Part shown: positions 24,597-33,189 of the stretch, piece after piece
Numbering within the stretch: position 1 is the first letter of the stretch
Layout: each line of letters starts with the position of its first letter
Origin: Caryophanales bacterium
Lineage (GTDB): Bacteria; Bacillota; Bacilli; CAJFEE01
Direction: 5' to 3'
Length of the DNA: 64,000 nucleotides
Assembly: GCA_029256085.1 (NCBI GenBank)
Contig: JAQSYP010000002.1
Coordinates: 328,426-392,425, forward strand
Translations under genes and position numbers: made by a program
Notes under the pieces: model-generated
Databases searched by the model: none
What the model saw: the letters and a program-made list of their open reading frames with translations, nothing else
What the model was told of the DNA's origin: nothing

Positions 24597-25157
24597 ATGA
24601 GAAAAATTCTTGCTGGAATAATACTTGGGTTAATATTATTTTTAGGAATTGTTTATGCTTTTTCCGTTGATAATATTGGATTTGAAGAAAGTGTGGGTGG
24701 ACTACCACCAGTTCAAATTGATGTTGAAGAAAAACCACCAACAGAAATAATGGGATTTGATGTTAGTGACGGAAAACAATATCAAGCCAGTATCAATGAA
24801 CTTAAACAATTTGCACCTATACATATAAAAAAAGTAACAATAAGATTTAGTGAAGTAATAGAAAATAAAAATAGTATTGAAAGAATGTCTGAAGAAGACA
24901 AAAAGAAGTATGCATCTGATTTGTACAACTATATATTGGAAAGTAAAACTGATTTTAACAAAGTAGTAGTACCTGAAAGTTCAAAAAATAAACATTACCA
25001 CCAAGCTGTTTCTAAAATGTATGAAGACGCTGAAGAGTTTGTAAGTTTTCTAATAAATGATGGACAATTTCAACTGCAAATTGCAGAAGATGTTATAGAA
25101 CATGGAAGACAAGCGATTATTTGGGTAAATAAACTTGAACACACACTACCTGAATAA
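24597..25157 (+). CDS. Exported hypothetical protein
   Basis: Signal sequence ILAGIILGLILFLGIVYAFS followed by an acidic linker (SVGGLPPVQIDVEEKPPTEI) and a helical domain with SASELKQF-like ASINELKQFAPIHIKKVTIR and KMYEDAEEFVSFLINDGQFQ. ACAAGGGGAAT precedes the ATG. A strong terminator follows, so this and the preceding gene form a plausible two-gene unit. Not recognised. Confidence 0.65.
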   Translation: MRKILAGIILGLILFLGIVYAFSVDNIGFEESVGGLPPVQIDVEEKPPTEIMGFDVSDGKQYQASINELKQFAPIHIKKVTIRFSEVIENKNSIERMSEEDKKKYASDLYNYILESKTDFNKVVVPESSKNKHYHQAVSKMYEDAEEFVSFLINDGQFQLQIAEDVIEHGRQAIIWVNKLEHTLPE

Positions 25158-25183
25158 AAAAATAGTTATCTCTCTAAAGTTCT

Positions 25184-25226
25184 TATAAAAATGAACTTCC
25201 TAAATTGTGGAAGTTCCATTTTTATA
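25184..25226 (+). terminator. Strong intrinsic terminator
   Basis: ATAAAAATGAACTTCC pairs with GGAAGTTCCATTTTTAT around an eight-base loop. It ends the unit at 24121-25157; A and T runs on both sides make it usable from either strand. Confidence 0.8.
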
Positions 25227-25268
25227 ATATTTACTTGTTAAACTAACGCACAGGTTGCTAATAAGGCG

Positions 25269-25826
25269 TTATTTATTTTTTTCTTGTAACCATTCTTTAT
25301 ATTCATGTAATCTGTAATCATCAGTTTTTACTACGGTCCATTGATTATCATTCTGTTTTAAGAAGACCTTCATTAAATATTCCCCACCAGATTCTTCGTA
25401 GTCATCTGTCAAATAAACAATACTTCCGTGAACCAGCACTATTACTTCGTTATCATTTATTGCGTTCACTTTAATTCGTTCATAACTTTCAATATTGTAA
25501 TTAGCATCCACCAAGTTAAAACCTTGATTTAAGGATTCAACCTCATTTTTTTCTACATTAATTCCTTTTTTACTATCAATATTCTCTTTTAATTCTGGGT
25601 ACCTTTCCCAAAGAATGTTTATATCATTATTTATAACTGCTTGAGTTCTATGGTACATGTATTCTTTTATAGGATTTGTATATTTCACCCAATCTGATGG
25701 TTCAGGTTCAACAAAGCCTTCTAAATCTTTTTTTGAATTAAGGTCGTCTGACAAAGCTGAATTTTGTTGACACCCTAATAATGAAAATAAAATTACGATT
25801 AAACTCCACAAATGAAATGTTTTCAT
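25269..25826 (-). CDS. Lipoprotein with NTF2-like appearance
   Basis: The signal peptide LWSLIVILFSLLGC ends in a lipobox. The mature part, about 165 residues, shows an early helical region (YTNPIKEYMYHRTQAVINND INILW...) and later beta strands (IVLVHGSIVYLTDDYEESGG, EYLMKVFLKQNDNQWTVVKT). Helices followed by a curved sheet ending in a WTVVKTD strand are typical of NTF2/SnoaL-like folds, a tentative reading. AAGGTGGACAAATA precedes the ATG. Confidence 0.7.
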   Translation of the reverse strand: MKTFHLWSLIVILFSLLGCQQNSALSDDLNSKKDLEGFVEPEPSDWVKYTNPIKEYMYHRTQAVINNDINILWERYPELKENIDSKKGINVEKNEVESLNQGFNLVDANYNIESYERIKVNAINDNEVIVLVHGSIVYLTDDYEESGGEYLMKVFLKQNDNQWTVVKTDDYRLHEYKEWLQEKNK

Positions 25827-25983
25827 TATTTGTCCACCTTTTAACTATATGACCAACTTTACTTTACACATGATTCAAAATGGCATTAAGAAAACCAAGA
25901 GGTGTTGCACAATGGTCTACTTTAATAATTAAAGATAATTAACTAAAAAATTTAGAAAAAAATTATCCAAAGTTTTCCCAATA

Positions 25984-26376
25984 TTATTTCTCCTGAACAT
26001 TTAGCTTTTTATAAATTCTATCTACAATTGGATAGATATCTGGTTCTGTATAATATTTATTATCATTTATTTCATTTAAAGAAAATGAAAAAGTAATTTC
26101 TTCACCTTGAAAAAGATTAATAGAATATCTAAATCCTTTTCTATCTTCCTGGTTTTCTTCTGGTATAAACTTAATGTCTTTTATCTCTCGTAAAAAATCA
26201 TTAATCACAATTTTATCTGTTATGTTTTTTTTACGACCTGTACTTCCATCTAAAATCTCAATTTTAGTAACATCATTAAGGTCTTTTCCATAAAATTCAT
26301 GAAGCGTTTTTGTCTCCAAACCACAACCAGATAAAAGAATCAAAAAAATTAATATCAATCGAATTTGAATCTTCAT
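25984..26376 (-). CDS. Lipoprotein, paralogue of 7983-8375
   Basis: A 130-aa lipoprotein with lipobox LLSGC that is nearly identical to the one at 7983: differences are scattered substitutions such as GRKKN for GHKKN and DKIVIND for DKIAIND. The reading frame is intact in both, so both copies are probably under selection or the duplication is very young. GGTGGTTGTTGT precedes the ATG. Function unknown. Confidence 0.8.
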   Translation of the reverse strand: MKIQIRLILIFLILLSGCGLETKTLHEFYGKDLNDVTKIEILDGSTGRKKNITDKIVINDFLREIKDIKFIPEENQEDRKGFRYSINLFQGEEITFSFSLNEINDNKYYTEPDIYPIVDRIYKKLNVQEK

Positions 26377-26446
26377 ACAACAACCACCATTTTTTTGTTT
26401 TTAAGTGTTTTTCAAAAATTCAAGTCACCAAAACGTTAATGTTCAT

Positions 26447-26556
26447 AATGTTCCTTCATGCTTCATTCCACTTTTTATCATTACTTTACCTGAAGCAACA
26501 TTATTTGTATCGTGTTTTTATTAAATTCTAGTATCTGTTCCATGATGTAATAACAT
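26447..26556 (-). pseudogene. Internally deleted GNAT acetyltransferase gene
   Basis: This is the second copy of the 8439-9017 gene. The bases corresponding to about 8549-8635 are joined to the start-codon region near 8990, removing about 370 bases. The ribosome-site region AATCCCCCTAGTAAAAAAAT is retained. No functional enzyme can be made. Confidence 0.75.
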
Positions 26557-26749
26557 AATAAATCCCCCTAGTAAAAAAATCCAACATTAGATTAATTCTA
26601 CATTTTAGATTCTGAATCCTTTGAACCTAGTAATCTCGTTAAGAAGGTTTATAATAATTAATGTTGAATTTAAATATATAGGATTTAGGAGAAGAAATTA
26701 ATAATTTTTTAAACATTAGAAACTTAAAGATTGATATTAAGTGAAATAC

Positions 26750-26878
26750 AATAACAAAAGATGTAATAAGTTAATAATTAAATCTGGATTTCAACATGAA
26801 GGTATTTTATGAAAATATATGTATCAAAACGGAGAGGTACACGATACATATGTGTATTCAATCCTTAAAATCTATTAA
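26750..26878 (+). pseudogene. C-terminal remnant of a second GNAT acetyltransferase
   Basis: The plus strand reads NNKRCNKLIIKSGFQHEGIL, a TGA stop, then KYMYQNGEVHDTYVYSILKI before TAA. The S-G-F-x-x-E-G-x-L then Y-x-x-N-G-x-x-x-D pattern is the usual C-terminus of RimJ/RimL-type acetyltransferases (compare KSGMTYEGTLKQAYLRNKKE at 8439). It differs from that gene and lies on the other strand, so it is a separate dead gene. It explains the otherwise empty 26557-26907 gap. Confidence 0.6.
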
Positions 26879-26907
26879 TAGACAATCGTAATTTAAGGGG
26901 AAAAACA

Positions 26908-27534
26908 ATGGAAAATGAACTACTAAAAATTTTTGACGAAAATCACAATAACATTGGTATTACTAGTAGAGAAGAAGTACATAGATTAGGATATTGGCAT
27001 GAATCAATACATTTTTGGTTCATTAGCAAATCAAATGAAAAATATTATATTTATCTTCAAATTCGTAGTAAATCAAAGAAGGATTATCCAGGACTTTTAG
27101 ACATAACTGCTGCTGGACATATATTAGCTGAAGAAACAATTCAAGATGGTATAAGAGAGGTAAAGGAAGAAGTAGGAATTGATGTATCATTTGACTGCCT
27201 GATTCCTTTAGGCATAATTAATTACAGTGTTATTAAAGAAGACTTTATAGATAAAGAAATAGCCAATGTATTCTTATATTTAAATGATAGGGATTTAGAA
27301 GATTTTTCACTTCAAACTGAAGAAGTTTCTGGTATTGTAAGAGCGGAATTTAGAGATTTCGTAAAACTATTCCACGGAGAAGTTGAGACTATCAACGTAC
27401 AAGGATATGTTCATGATTTCGAAGGGAACAAAAAGTTACTAGATAAAAGTGTTGGAAAAATAAATTTTGTTCAACATCCATCATCCTATTATGAAGATAT
27501 TATTATGAAAATTACTGATGTTATTGGAAGATAG
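26908..27534 (+). CDS. Nudix hydrolase-like protein (IPP-isomerase-type layout)
   Basis: The protein starts ELLKIFDENHNNIGITSREE VHRLGYWHES, the opening of Nudix proteins related to isopentenyl-diphosphate isomerase. The Nudix box is GHILAEETIQDGIREVKEEV plus GI. Counted against GX5EX7REUXEEXGU it has one residue fewer between the first Glu and the RE pair. The RE..EE metal-binding residues are present. It would hydrolyse a nucleoside-diphosphate-linked or isoprenoid-type substrate that the sequence does not reveal. AAGGGGAAAAACA precedes the ATG. Stand-alone gene. Confidence 0.82.
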   Translation: MENELLKIFDENHNNIGITSREEVHRLGYWHESIHFWFISKSNEKYYIYLQIRSKSKKDYPGLLDITAAGHILAEETIQDGIREVKEEVGIDVSFDCLIPLGIINYSVIKEDFIDKEIANVFLYLNDRDLEDFSLQTEEVSGIVRAEFRDFVKLFHGEVETINVQGYVHDFEGNKKLLDKSVGKINFVQHPSSYYEDIIMKITDVIGR

Positions 27535-27577
27535 GACTTCACACAAAAAAGCCTACCTTTTTACAGATAAGCTCACG

Positions 27578-27667
27578 TTATACATATAAATAATCAATTA
27601 CTTTTTGGATGTAACTTTCTAATTTTTGATTAGTGTCTACAACCATGCATTCATACTCCGATGGTTT
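27578..27667 (-). pseudogene. C-terminal remnant of a P-loop kinase-like gene
   Basis: On the minus strand one frame reads KPSEYECMVVDTNQKLESYI then QKVIDYLYV and stops. The Y-x-C-M-x-V-D-T-N segment followed by a terminal helix is typical of the end of small kinase-like AAA proteins. There is no upstream ORF, since the adjacent DNA is taken by the plus-strand membrane-protein gene. The assignment is by eye and weak. Confidence 0.35.
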
Positions 27668-27696
27668 TTTACTATTTCAATTTATGAGGTAACTAG

Positions 27697-28095
27697 ATGA
27701 TTAACTTTATAAGAAGGTTTCTATTTTTTATTAGTAGTTTAGTAGTTTCAGGACTTTTATATCCGGTTAAGTTTATTTATTCAACAACACTAATTTCAGC
27801 TATACTTTTTCCTTTAGTATTTATAGCGATTTACCAAAAATATATATTTAAAACTAATATAAAGGGATATATCTCTTCAATTTTGTTAGCTACAATTCCA
27901 GTTACTTTTGGTTGCCTTGTTCATGATGTCTATTGGGTATTACATGACACAGGTAATCTGAATGCATTTTTTGCTCCTCATCCTAACAATCCATATGGTT
28001 TACCTCCAATTTATATACATGGTACATTGACGATTGGAGTAACATATTCTTTTTTACAGCATATCAAACAGTTTAAAACTAAATATCTCTTTTAA
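27697..28095 (+). CDS. Hypothetical membrane protein
   Basis: ATGAGGTAACTAG precedes the ATG. Predicted helices: FLFFISSLVVSGLLYPVKF, STTLISAILFPLVFIAIYQ, ISSILLATIPVTFGCLVHDV and IHGTLTIGVTYSFLQHI. The loop FFAPHPNNPYGLPPIYIHG is distinctive but unknown to me. It appears to be a single-gene unit. Confidence 0.6.
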   Translation: MINFIRRFLFFISSLVVSGLLYPVKFIYSTTLISAILFPLVFIAIYQKYIFKTNIKGYISSILLATIPVTFGCLVHDVYWVLHDTGNLNAFFAPHPNNPYGLPPIYIHGTLTIGVTYSFLQHIKQFKTKYLF

Positions 28096-28105
28096 AGTGC
28101 CATTT

Positions 28106-28294
28106 TTATTTTTTATTATGGTCCTTGTTATTTTGATCTAAATGATCCATTAGCCAAAATAAAAATAAAGTTAATAATATAGACCCTAAAAAATAATATA
28201 CCGCTGATTTAAACATTTCAGTTTCATAGAATTTTAATACCCTACCGTTAGCATCTACTATAGAATATAAGTACATAATGTCATCATCACTCAA
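28106..28294 (-). CDS. Possible small single-pass membrane protein
   Basis: The 62-residue ORF has one helix (SAVYYFLGSILLTLFLFWL) flanked by an acidic N-terminus (SDDDIMYLYSIVDANGRVLK) and a hydrophilic C-terminus (MDHLDQNNKDHNKK). The start would be TTG with only a weak upstream purine tract. The amino-acid pattern is sensible, but coding status is uncertain. Confidence 0.45.
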   Translation of the reverse strand: MSDDDIMYLYSIVDANGRVLKFYETEMFKSAVYYFLGSILLTLFLFWLMDHLDQNNKDHNKK

Positions 28295-28415
28295 TTTCTT
28301 TTATAATTTGCAGTTTCAAAATCGTTTGTTACTGAAGTGAATTTTTTAAAAATCTAGTATAATAATGTACATTACCAGCTCTAGAAAGAAGAACCCAAAT
28401 GGTATAAAACCTATT

Positions 28416-29159
28416 TTACTTATTTAATTCTCGAAGTAAATTTTCATCTTCAGAGCCAATCCGATCCATTTTTGAAGTATGCCGAAGTAATTTTCTCTCT
28501 GTAATTGTTTTCTCGTCTCTAATAATAATTTCAAATAAACCATTCTTATCGGTATATATTACTTGTAGAGAATTAATATTGTACTTATTTCCTAATTTAT
28601 CAATAACATCTTTAGTTATTTTTGCAGCATTTTTTTTACTTTCATTTTCTGGTATTTTATTTCGGTTCATAACACTTAAATAAAGTTTTTGTGAAGTTTT
28701 AAGTTTATAAATATCTTTTGAATATCTGCCATTTGCCACGATACTAGTGTATAAATACGCATGTTTCAACTCAATATTCCCTACTTGTGATTGCTGTAAA
28801 TTCCTGAAATCATGTTGGAACTCTTTTTCAAAATCTTCCATAACACTTTCATCATCTATCTTATTATGATGAAGATCGATTCTAATTTTTCTATCTAAGC
28901 TAGACACATGCACATCATAATTTGAATTCAACACATCATACATTGGAGTTATTTTACCTCCAGATCCGCCATAAACCTGTTCTAAATAATTTTCAATTTT
29001 CTCTTTGGCAATAATGCTTCCAAATGGTACAAAATTAATAACTGAATATAAATATAGTGCTATTGCTATATAAATTATTGTTCTTATCCTTCTAATTAAT
29101 TTCTTATCTATTTGTTCATACCAATTTAATAACCTTCTAAAAGAGATTATTTTAATCAC
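28416..29159 (-). CDS. YfjL-like exported protein, paralogue of 17062
   Basis: A GTG at 29159 follows GAGGTGATT; the track start is six bases earlier. After a cytoplasmic head and one helix (IIYIAIALYLYSVINFVPFG) it shares the blocks FGSIIAKEKIENYLEQVYGG, NGRYSKDIYKLKTSQKLYLS and NINSLQVIYTDKNGLFEIII with the 17062 protein. It has an extra N-terminal head of about 25 residues. It is the last gene of the island before spoVR. Function unknown. Confidence 0.65.
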   Translation of the reverse strand: MIKIISFRRLLNWYEQIDKKLIRRIRTIIYIAIALYLYSVINFVPFGSIIAKEKIENYLEQVYGGSGGKITPMYDVLNSNYDVHVSSLDRKIRIDLHHNKIDDESVMEDFEKEFQHDFRNLQQSQVGNIELKHAYLYTSIVANGRYSKDIYKLKTSQKLYLSVMNRNKIPENESKKNAAKITKDVIDKLGNKYNINSLQVIYTDKNGLFEIIIRDEKTITERKLLRHTSKMDRIGSEDENLLRELNK

Positions 29160-29347
29160 AATCACCTCATATTTTTTTATACTGTTTAAAGCGATAAGAT
29201 AGTTAGGAACAATTTTAAAAAAATTTAGACATTAAACTAACTTACCATAAAGTTAAGTTGATTTATTAAATTTCAATGTCTACACTATCTATTTATAAGT
29301 AGAATATTTCGTGATGAAATTGCTAATAACCTTTAATTAATTTAAAA

Positions 29348-29371
29348 TAAGCCAGGGTTTCCCCTGACTTG
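29348..29371 (-). terminator. Terminator downstream of spoVR
   Basis: On the minus strand AAGTCAGGG-GAAA-CCCTGGCTT with TATTTT after it follows the spoVR stop by a few bases. One stem position is a mismatch. Confidence 0.7.
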
Positions 29372-29378
29372 AATTCCT

Positions 29379-30773
29379 TTATAAAAACTTCCTACTCACA
29401 CTCTTCCCATCATACGTAAATAGCACTTGCCTGTTTTCAACAGTTGATTCGAGACTAACTGCTCTTCCCCAAAGTTGTTGAATGTTAGGAAGCACTTTTT
29501 CCAAATATTTAACGTCTAACTCTATTCCTTCATAATAATGCTTTAGGTAAAGCTCTCCATTTTTTAGATAATCTCCATCTTCTACTAAAATATATGGGAA
29601 GCCACCATTAACTCGCATACCAACAAGTTGATCCCTAACATTCTCCCACTCTTTATCTACTATTTTATATTCACGACCTTGGCGTTGGAACAGATACATA
29701 TCCTCTCGCATCACGAGATCTTTTGTTAAATAGTTTCGTAGAAATGAAGTGTCACCCTCAATTTCACGCACCTCAAAAATTTTCTCACGACCGCTGCCAG
29801 GTTTCACGCCGTTCTTAATCATCTCAGGAGTTGGATTATTCCAACGTTCTTCAATATCTTTATAGATTTGAATTCCTAAGTAATATGGGTTAATTGATGT
29901 CTTCGATGGCTGCACAACACCCGCGTTTAACTTCGAGTATTCGACAGCTTCACTTGTTGTTAAGTCCAGTTCTTGTAGGATTTTCTGATGCCAGTAGGAA
30001 GCCCAGCCCTCATTCATGATCTTAGTCTCCAGTTGCGGCCAGAAATAAAGCATCTCTTCACGCATCATTGTTAGGATGTCGCGTTGCCAGTCTTCAAGAT
30101 CTTTACTAAACTCCTCAATGAATAGCAACAAATCCTTTTCAGGTCGTGGTGGAAATTTCTTTTTCTTCTCACCGTTAAGCTGCTTCTTTTTTACGTTACG
30201 TTTATCCAAATCCCATAAATCATCGAACTCAGTTCTTTTCTGAATCTCTACTTCTTCTTCCTCATCCCAACTATAATCTAACTTCATCAAAGATGGGTCC
30301 ACGTGCTCCTGAATTGATAACACCGCATCTATAAATCTTTCAACCTTTTTTTGCCCATAACGGACCTCGTAATCTCTTATTCGATCCGCTGTTGCTGACA
30401 TACTTTCAACCATATCCCGATTCGTCTTAGAAAACCGTACATTATTTTTGAAAAAATCACAGTGAGCTAACACGTGGGCAACGATTAGTTTATTTTGAAT
30501 TAAGGAATTAGTGTCTAATAAGAACGCATAGCACGGATTTGAATTGATAACTAGCTCATAAATCTTACTCAGTCCAATATCGTATTGCATTTTCATCTTA
30601 TGGAACTGTTTACCGAAGCTCCAATGCGAAAACCGTGTTGGCATTCCATATGCGCCAATTGTATATAAAACCTCTGCAGGACAGACTTCATATCTCATTG
30701 GAAAGAAATCTAAGCCAAAGCCCTTTGCGATCTCCGTAATTTCACCAATTGATCGTTCAAGCTCATTCATCAT
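29379..30773 (-). CDS. spoVR: Stage V sporulation protein R (SpoVR)
   Basis: The 464-residue protein matches the SpoVR/YcgB family in length and in landmark stretches: [60 protein letters not shown] and [16 protein letters not shown]. SpoVR contributes to spore cortex formation in Bacillus subtilis; its biochemical activity is not established. A GGGGGCTGATTTT site precedes two ATGs. It stands alone with its own terminator. A fragment of a second spoVR lies at 241-370 in the same orientation, so the gene or part of it was once duplicated around the island. Confidence 0.96.
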   Translation of the reverse strand: MMNELERSIGEITEIAKGFGLDFFPMRYEVCPAEVLYTIGAYGMPTRFSHWSFGKQFHKMKMQYDIGLSKIYELVINSNPCYAFLLDTNSLIQNKLIVAHVLAHCDFFKNNVRFSKTNRDMVESMSATADRIRDYEVRYGQKKVERFIDAVLSIQEHVDPSLMKLDYSWDEEEEVEIQKRTEFDDLWDLDKRNVKKKQLNGEKKKKFPPRPEKDLLLFIEEFSKDLEDWQRDILTMMREEMLYFWPQLETKIMNEGWASYWHQKILQELDLTTSEAVEYSKLNAGVVQPSKTSINPYYLGIQIYKDIEERWNNPTPEMIKNGVKPGSGREKIFEVREIEGDTSFLRNYLTKDLVMREDMYLFQRQGREYKIVDKEWENVRDQLVGMRVNGGFPYILVEDGDYLKNGELYLKHYYEGIELDVKYLEKVLPNIQQLWGRAVSLESTVENRQVLFTYDGKSVSRKFL

Positions 30774-30910
30774 AAAATCAGCCCCCTTCTTATTCAGTTT
30801 ATGAAAAGTAAGTTGTTGGCATGATTTTTAATAATAATTTTAGTCTACTCTAAACTTCCTATAATGATGGCCCATTAACTCATTCAAAAAGAACGTAATT
30901 TATTGGATGT

Positions 30911-30948
30911 AAAAAAAGTAACAATTTGAATGATTGTTACTTTTTTTT
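30911..30948. terminator. Strong bidirectional-type terminator
   Basis: AAAAAAAGTAACAAT pairs with ATTGTTACTTTTTTT across TTGAATG. It lies between spoVR (minus, upstream side) and the end of the sulfur operon, which it most likely terminates on the minus strand. Confidence 0.85.
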
Positions 30949-30974
30949 ACATGAGTCACTTGATTTGTTTAACA

Positions 30975-32141
30975 TTACAAAGACCTTGCCTTCCCGATTG
31001 GCATATTGTGTTGTGCTAGAATTTCTAACTTATTAGTTTTATGAAATTTCATAAATATTAAAGCGTAAAAAATTACCGCTATTACAATACTGACATAGTT
31101 CAACACTTCAAGAATTGCTATAGGATAATATAGCCCTTGAACATAAACTCCCAAAACTTGGGAGCCTACTAGCGCTCAAACCATCGACCATTGCGTTGGA
31201 GAAAATTGACTCTTGTAAAAATCTTTTCTTAGATAATCAAATATCAAATATATTGTAAATATTCCCCAACCTATTGTAATTAGATAAGACAAATTAATTA
31301 TTAAATATAAACTAATATTTAATTTAAAAGAATAAACACCTTCCAAATATAGAAGAATTCTGTAAAAGCTTAGACCTAAAAGGCAAGTAATTGGAATTAC
31401 TAAAAGATATGCTGGTAAAACGGCATTATCAGGTAAATTACCATTTCTAAACTGTACAAATATCAATAAAAATAATTTTGTAATAAACATAATAATACCT
31501 ATGCATATAAGAAACAATGATGCGACCGAAGCTATAGTAGAGATAAAATTATTTTCAGACATGTAAGCTATTCCAGTACCTGTCAAACTTACAAGACCAA
31601 TAGCAAATACATCGAGAAGCCATACAAAATTCATTTTGTTAATATCAATTGGATTTGTGAATAATATTTTTGTTACCTTGAACTCTAATATCAAAAGTGA
31701 TATCAAAAGTAATCCAAATAGCACTAGTGAAGGCATCATCATTTTTTGAATTGAGATGTTTGGTATAAAAAATGCTAAGGGACCCCAGATTACATTTATG
31801 GTCATTGCTATAGAAGCTATTGGAACAAATATTGAAATATTCATCAGCGGATTTTCTAGAAATTCTTTTAATTTGCTTTTTGTTTTTAACCACATAACAA
31901 ATCCATAAAGTAGTATACCTATTAAAATTAAATTAATAGATGAAAATAAAAACATAATTACTATTAAAAGCATATACGTGGCATCTTGTATTAAGCTTAA
32001 ATCAGACCAGTTTATGTTAAAAAAATTTATTAATCCGCCTCCATGTGGTAATGAAAACTGAAGATAATTAAACGCCATTAATGAAATACCTCCAGCAGCA
32101 AGAGCTGATTGAAACTTAATCGGAGCAAACTGTAATTTCAT
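30975..32141 (-). pseudogene. TDT/TehA-type membrane protein gene interrupted by one in-frame TGA
   Basis: The track ORF (321 aa) ends SPTQWSMV at a TGA (31176-31178). The frame then continues for 67 codons (ALVGSQVLGVYVQGLYYPIA ... MPIGKARSL) to a TAA. The full 388-residue protein has about ten helices, and the extension holds two of them, so the stop is likely a Trp codon changed to TGA. The pattern of helices and F-S-P-T-Q-W resembles TDT/SLAC1-like channels near sulfur-metabolism genes. The two upstream genes (DsrE-like, ArsR-rhodanese) fit that. AAAGGAGAG precedes the ATG. It may be a sequencing error or a truncated but partly functional protein. Confidence 0.65.
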
Positions 32142-32158
32142 CGTTTTTCTCTCCTTTA

Positions 32159-32479
32159 TTAAAAAGTAACTATTTTATCAGCCCATTCAACCATTTCAAC
32201 ACAATCATTCATAGTTGAGATTGGACATGCAGAATCTTCATCCATCTTTCTTGATTTCAAGCAAGTACCACAAGCCATTAATTGTCCGTTATTAAATTCA
32301 AATTTTTTCATTTCATCGACAACATTGAATTTAGGATGTTGTATATTTTCACATTCAACAGCTTCACCCATTAGGAAAAGTTTCACTTCGTTCTCCCTTG
32401 ATAGGGCTGTATTTGCAAATCGAAATGCATTCCAAGCTTTTTCCTCTTCTTTTGTTTCTAAAATAATAGCTAACTTCAT
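32159..32479 (-). CDS. DsrE/DsrF-family protein
   Basis: This 106-residue protein begins with the family strand KLAIILETKEEEKAWNAFRF ANTAL and has the Cys-rich part MACGTCLKSRKMDEDSACPI. DsrE-type proteins bind and transfer sulfane sulfur on a conserved Cys; the two close cysteines in ACGTC are candidates. It lies between the rhodanese-type regulator and the membrane-channel gene, with spacings of 12 and 17 bases, so the three form an operon. AGGGGGATAATTT precedes the ATG. Confidence 0.85.
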   Translation of the reverse strand: MKLAIILETKEEEKAWNAFRFANTALSRENEVKLFLMGEAVECENIQHPKFNVVDEMKKFEFNNGQLMACGTCLKSRKMDEDSACPISTMNDCVEMVEWADKIVTF

Positions 32480-32491
32480 AAATTATCCCCC

Positions 32492-33151
32492 TTAATTTGT
32501 TTCACTCATGAATTTTTCCCAATCATGGACACTATTCTCTAGTCTAATTGCATTAATTCCTTTTGTTTTTAAAATCTCAACAGCCTCAACAGCCATCAAA
32601 CAAAAAGGACCCCTACAATATGCGACAACATTGCAGTTTACTGGTAGTATTGATAACTTCTGTTCTAATTCTTCAATTGGTATTGAAACTGCACCATCAA
32701 TATGAGCTACATCATATTCTTCCTTTGGTCTCACGTCTAACAGTAAAATCTCTCCATTATCCATTCTCTCTTTTAGTTCTAAAAGTGTTATCCCCTCCAA
32801 TTCTAGACTCTTGTTTAAAAATTCTTCTTTAATTTGCTGAACTTGAACTAAATTTTTTTCAGATAGTTTATGAAGGGAATTCAAAAAATCAATAGTCTCT
32901 GAATCACCTAACTTATAAATTACAAAGTTACCTTGTTTTCTGAACTTTACTAATCTTGCATTATGAAGTATTTGTAAGTGCTGTGAAACATTAGCAACAG
33001 ACATTCCTGTACCTTTGGCTAATGATTCAACAGATTTAGGACTTTGTGTTAAAAGGTCAAGTATCTCTAACCTTTTGGGGCTAGACAAACATTTTCCAAT
33101 CCGTGCAAATTCCTGATATAGCATATCTTTTAATGTTCTCTCTTCTAACAT
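32492..33151 (-). CDS. ArsR-type repressor fused to a rhodanese domain
   Basis: Residues about 10-95 form an ArsR winged helix (RIGKCLSSPKRLEILDLLTQ, SVESLAKGTGMSVANVSQHL). Residues about 125-215 form a rhodanese domain with the active-site loop VVAYCRGPFCLMAVEAVEIL; the first Cys of YCRGPFC is the persulfide site. Such fusions sense reactive sulfur. The ATG at 33151 has GAGGTG six bases ahead and is preferred to the track start. A perfect 8-bp inverted repeat just upstream is the likely operator, implying autoregulation of the operon. Confidence 0.92.
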   Translation of the reverse strand: MLEERTLKDMLYQEFARIGKCLSSPKRLEILDLLTQSPKSVESLAKGTGMSVANVSQHLQILHNARLVKFRKQGNFVIYKLGDSETIDFLNSLHKLSEKNLVQVQQIKEEFLNKSLELEGITLLELKERMDNGEILLLDVRPKEEYDVAHIDGAVSIPIEELEQKLSILPVNCNVVAYCRGPFCLMAVEAVEILKTKGINAIRLENSVHDWEKFMSETN

Positions 33152-33165
33152 ATAAATCACCTCAA

Positions 33166-33189
33166 CTATTCAATTGTTTTGTTGAATAG
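33166..33189. promoter_or_regulatory. Inverted-repeat operator for the ArsR-rhodanese operon
   Basis: CTATTCAA and TTGAATAG are perfect complements spaced by eight bases, directly upstream of the ribosome site of the repressor gene. Size and position are typical of ArsR-family operators. Confidence 0.65.

Larger units (their letters stand above)
25895..26673. repeat. Segmental duplication, copy 2 (decayed)
   Basis: It matches 7893-9133 from CCAAGAGG to GTTGAATTTA. The lipoprotein gene is intact, but the acetyltransferase gene lost about 370 bases internally. The remaining intergenic blocks (AATCCCCCTAGTAAAAAAAT; GAACCTAGTA) are nearly unchanged, so the event is recent. Confidence 0.85.

Noticed and set aside
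29938-29945. TATTCGACA inside spoVR as another 0A box
   Set aside because: It lies deep inside the coding sequence and has no flanking similarity to the intergenic copies.
11812-31178. Selenocysteine or UGA-Trp recoding
   Set aside because: Positions fit ordinary Trp codons in membrane helices, no SECIS-like hairpin follows, and TGA is a normal stop for other genes here.
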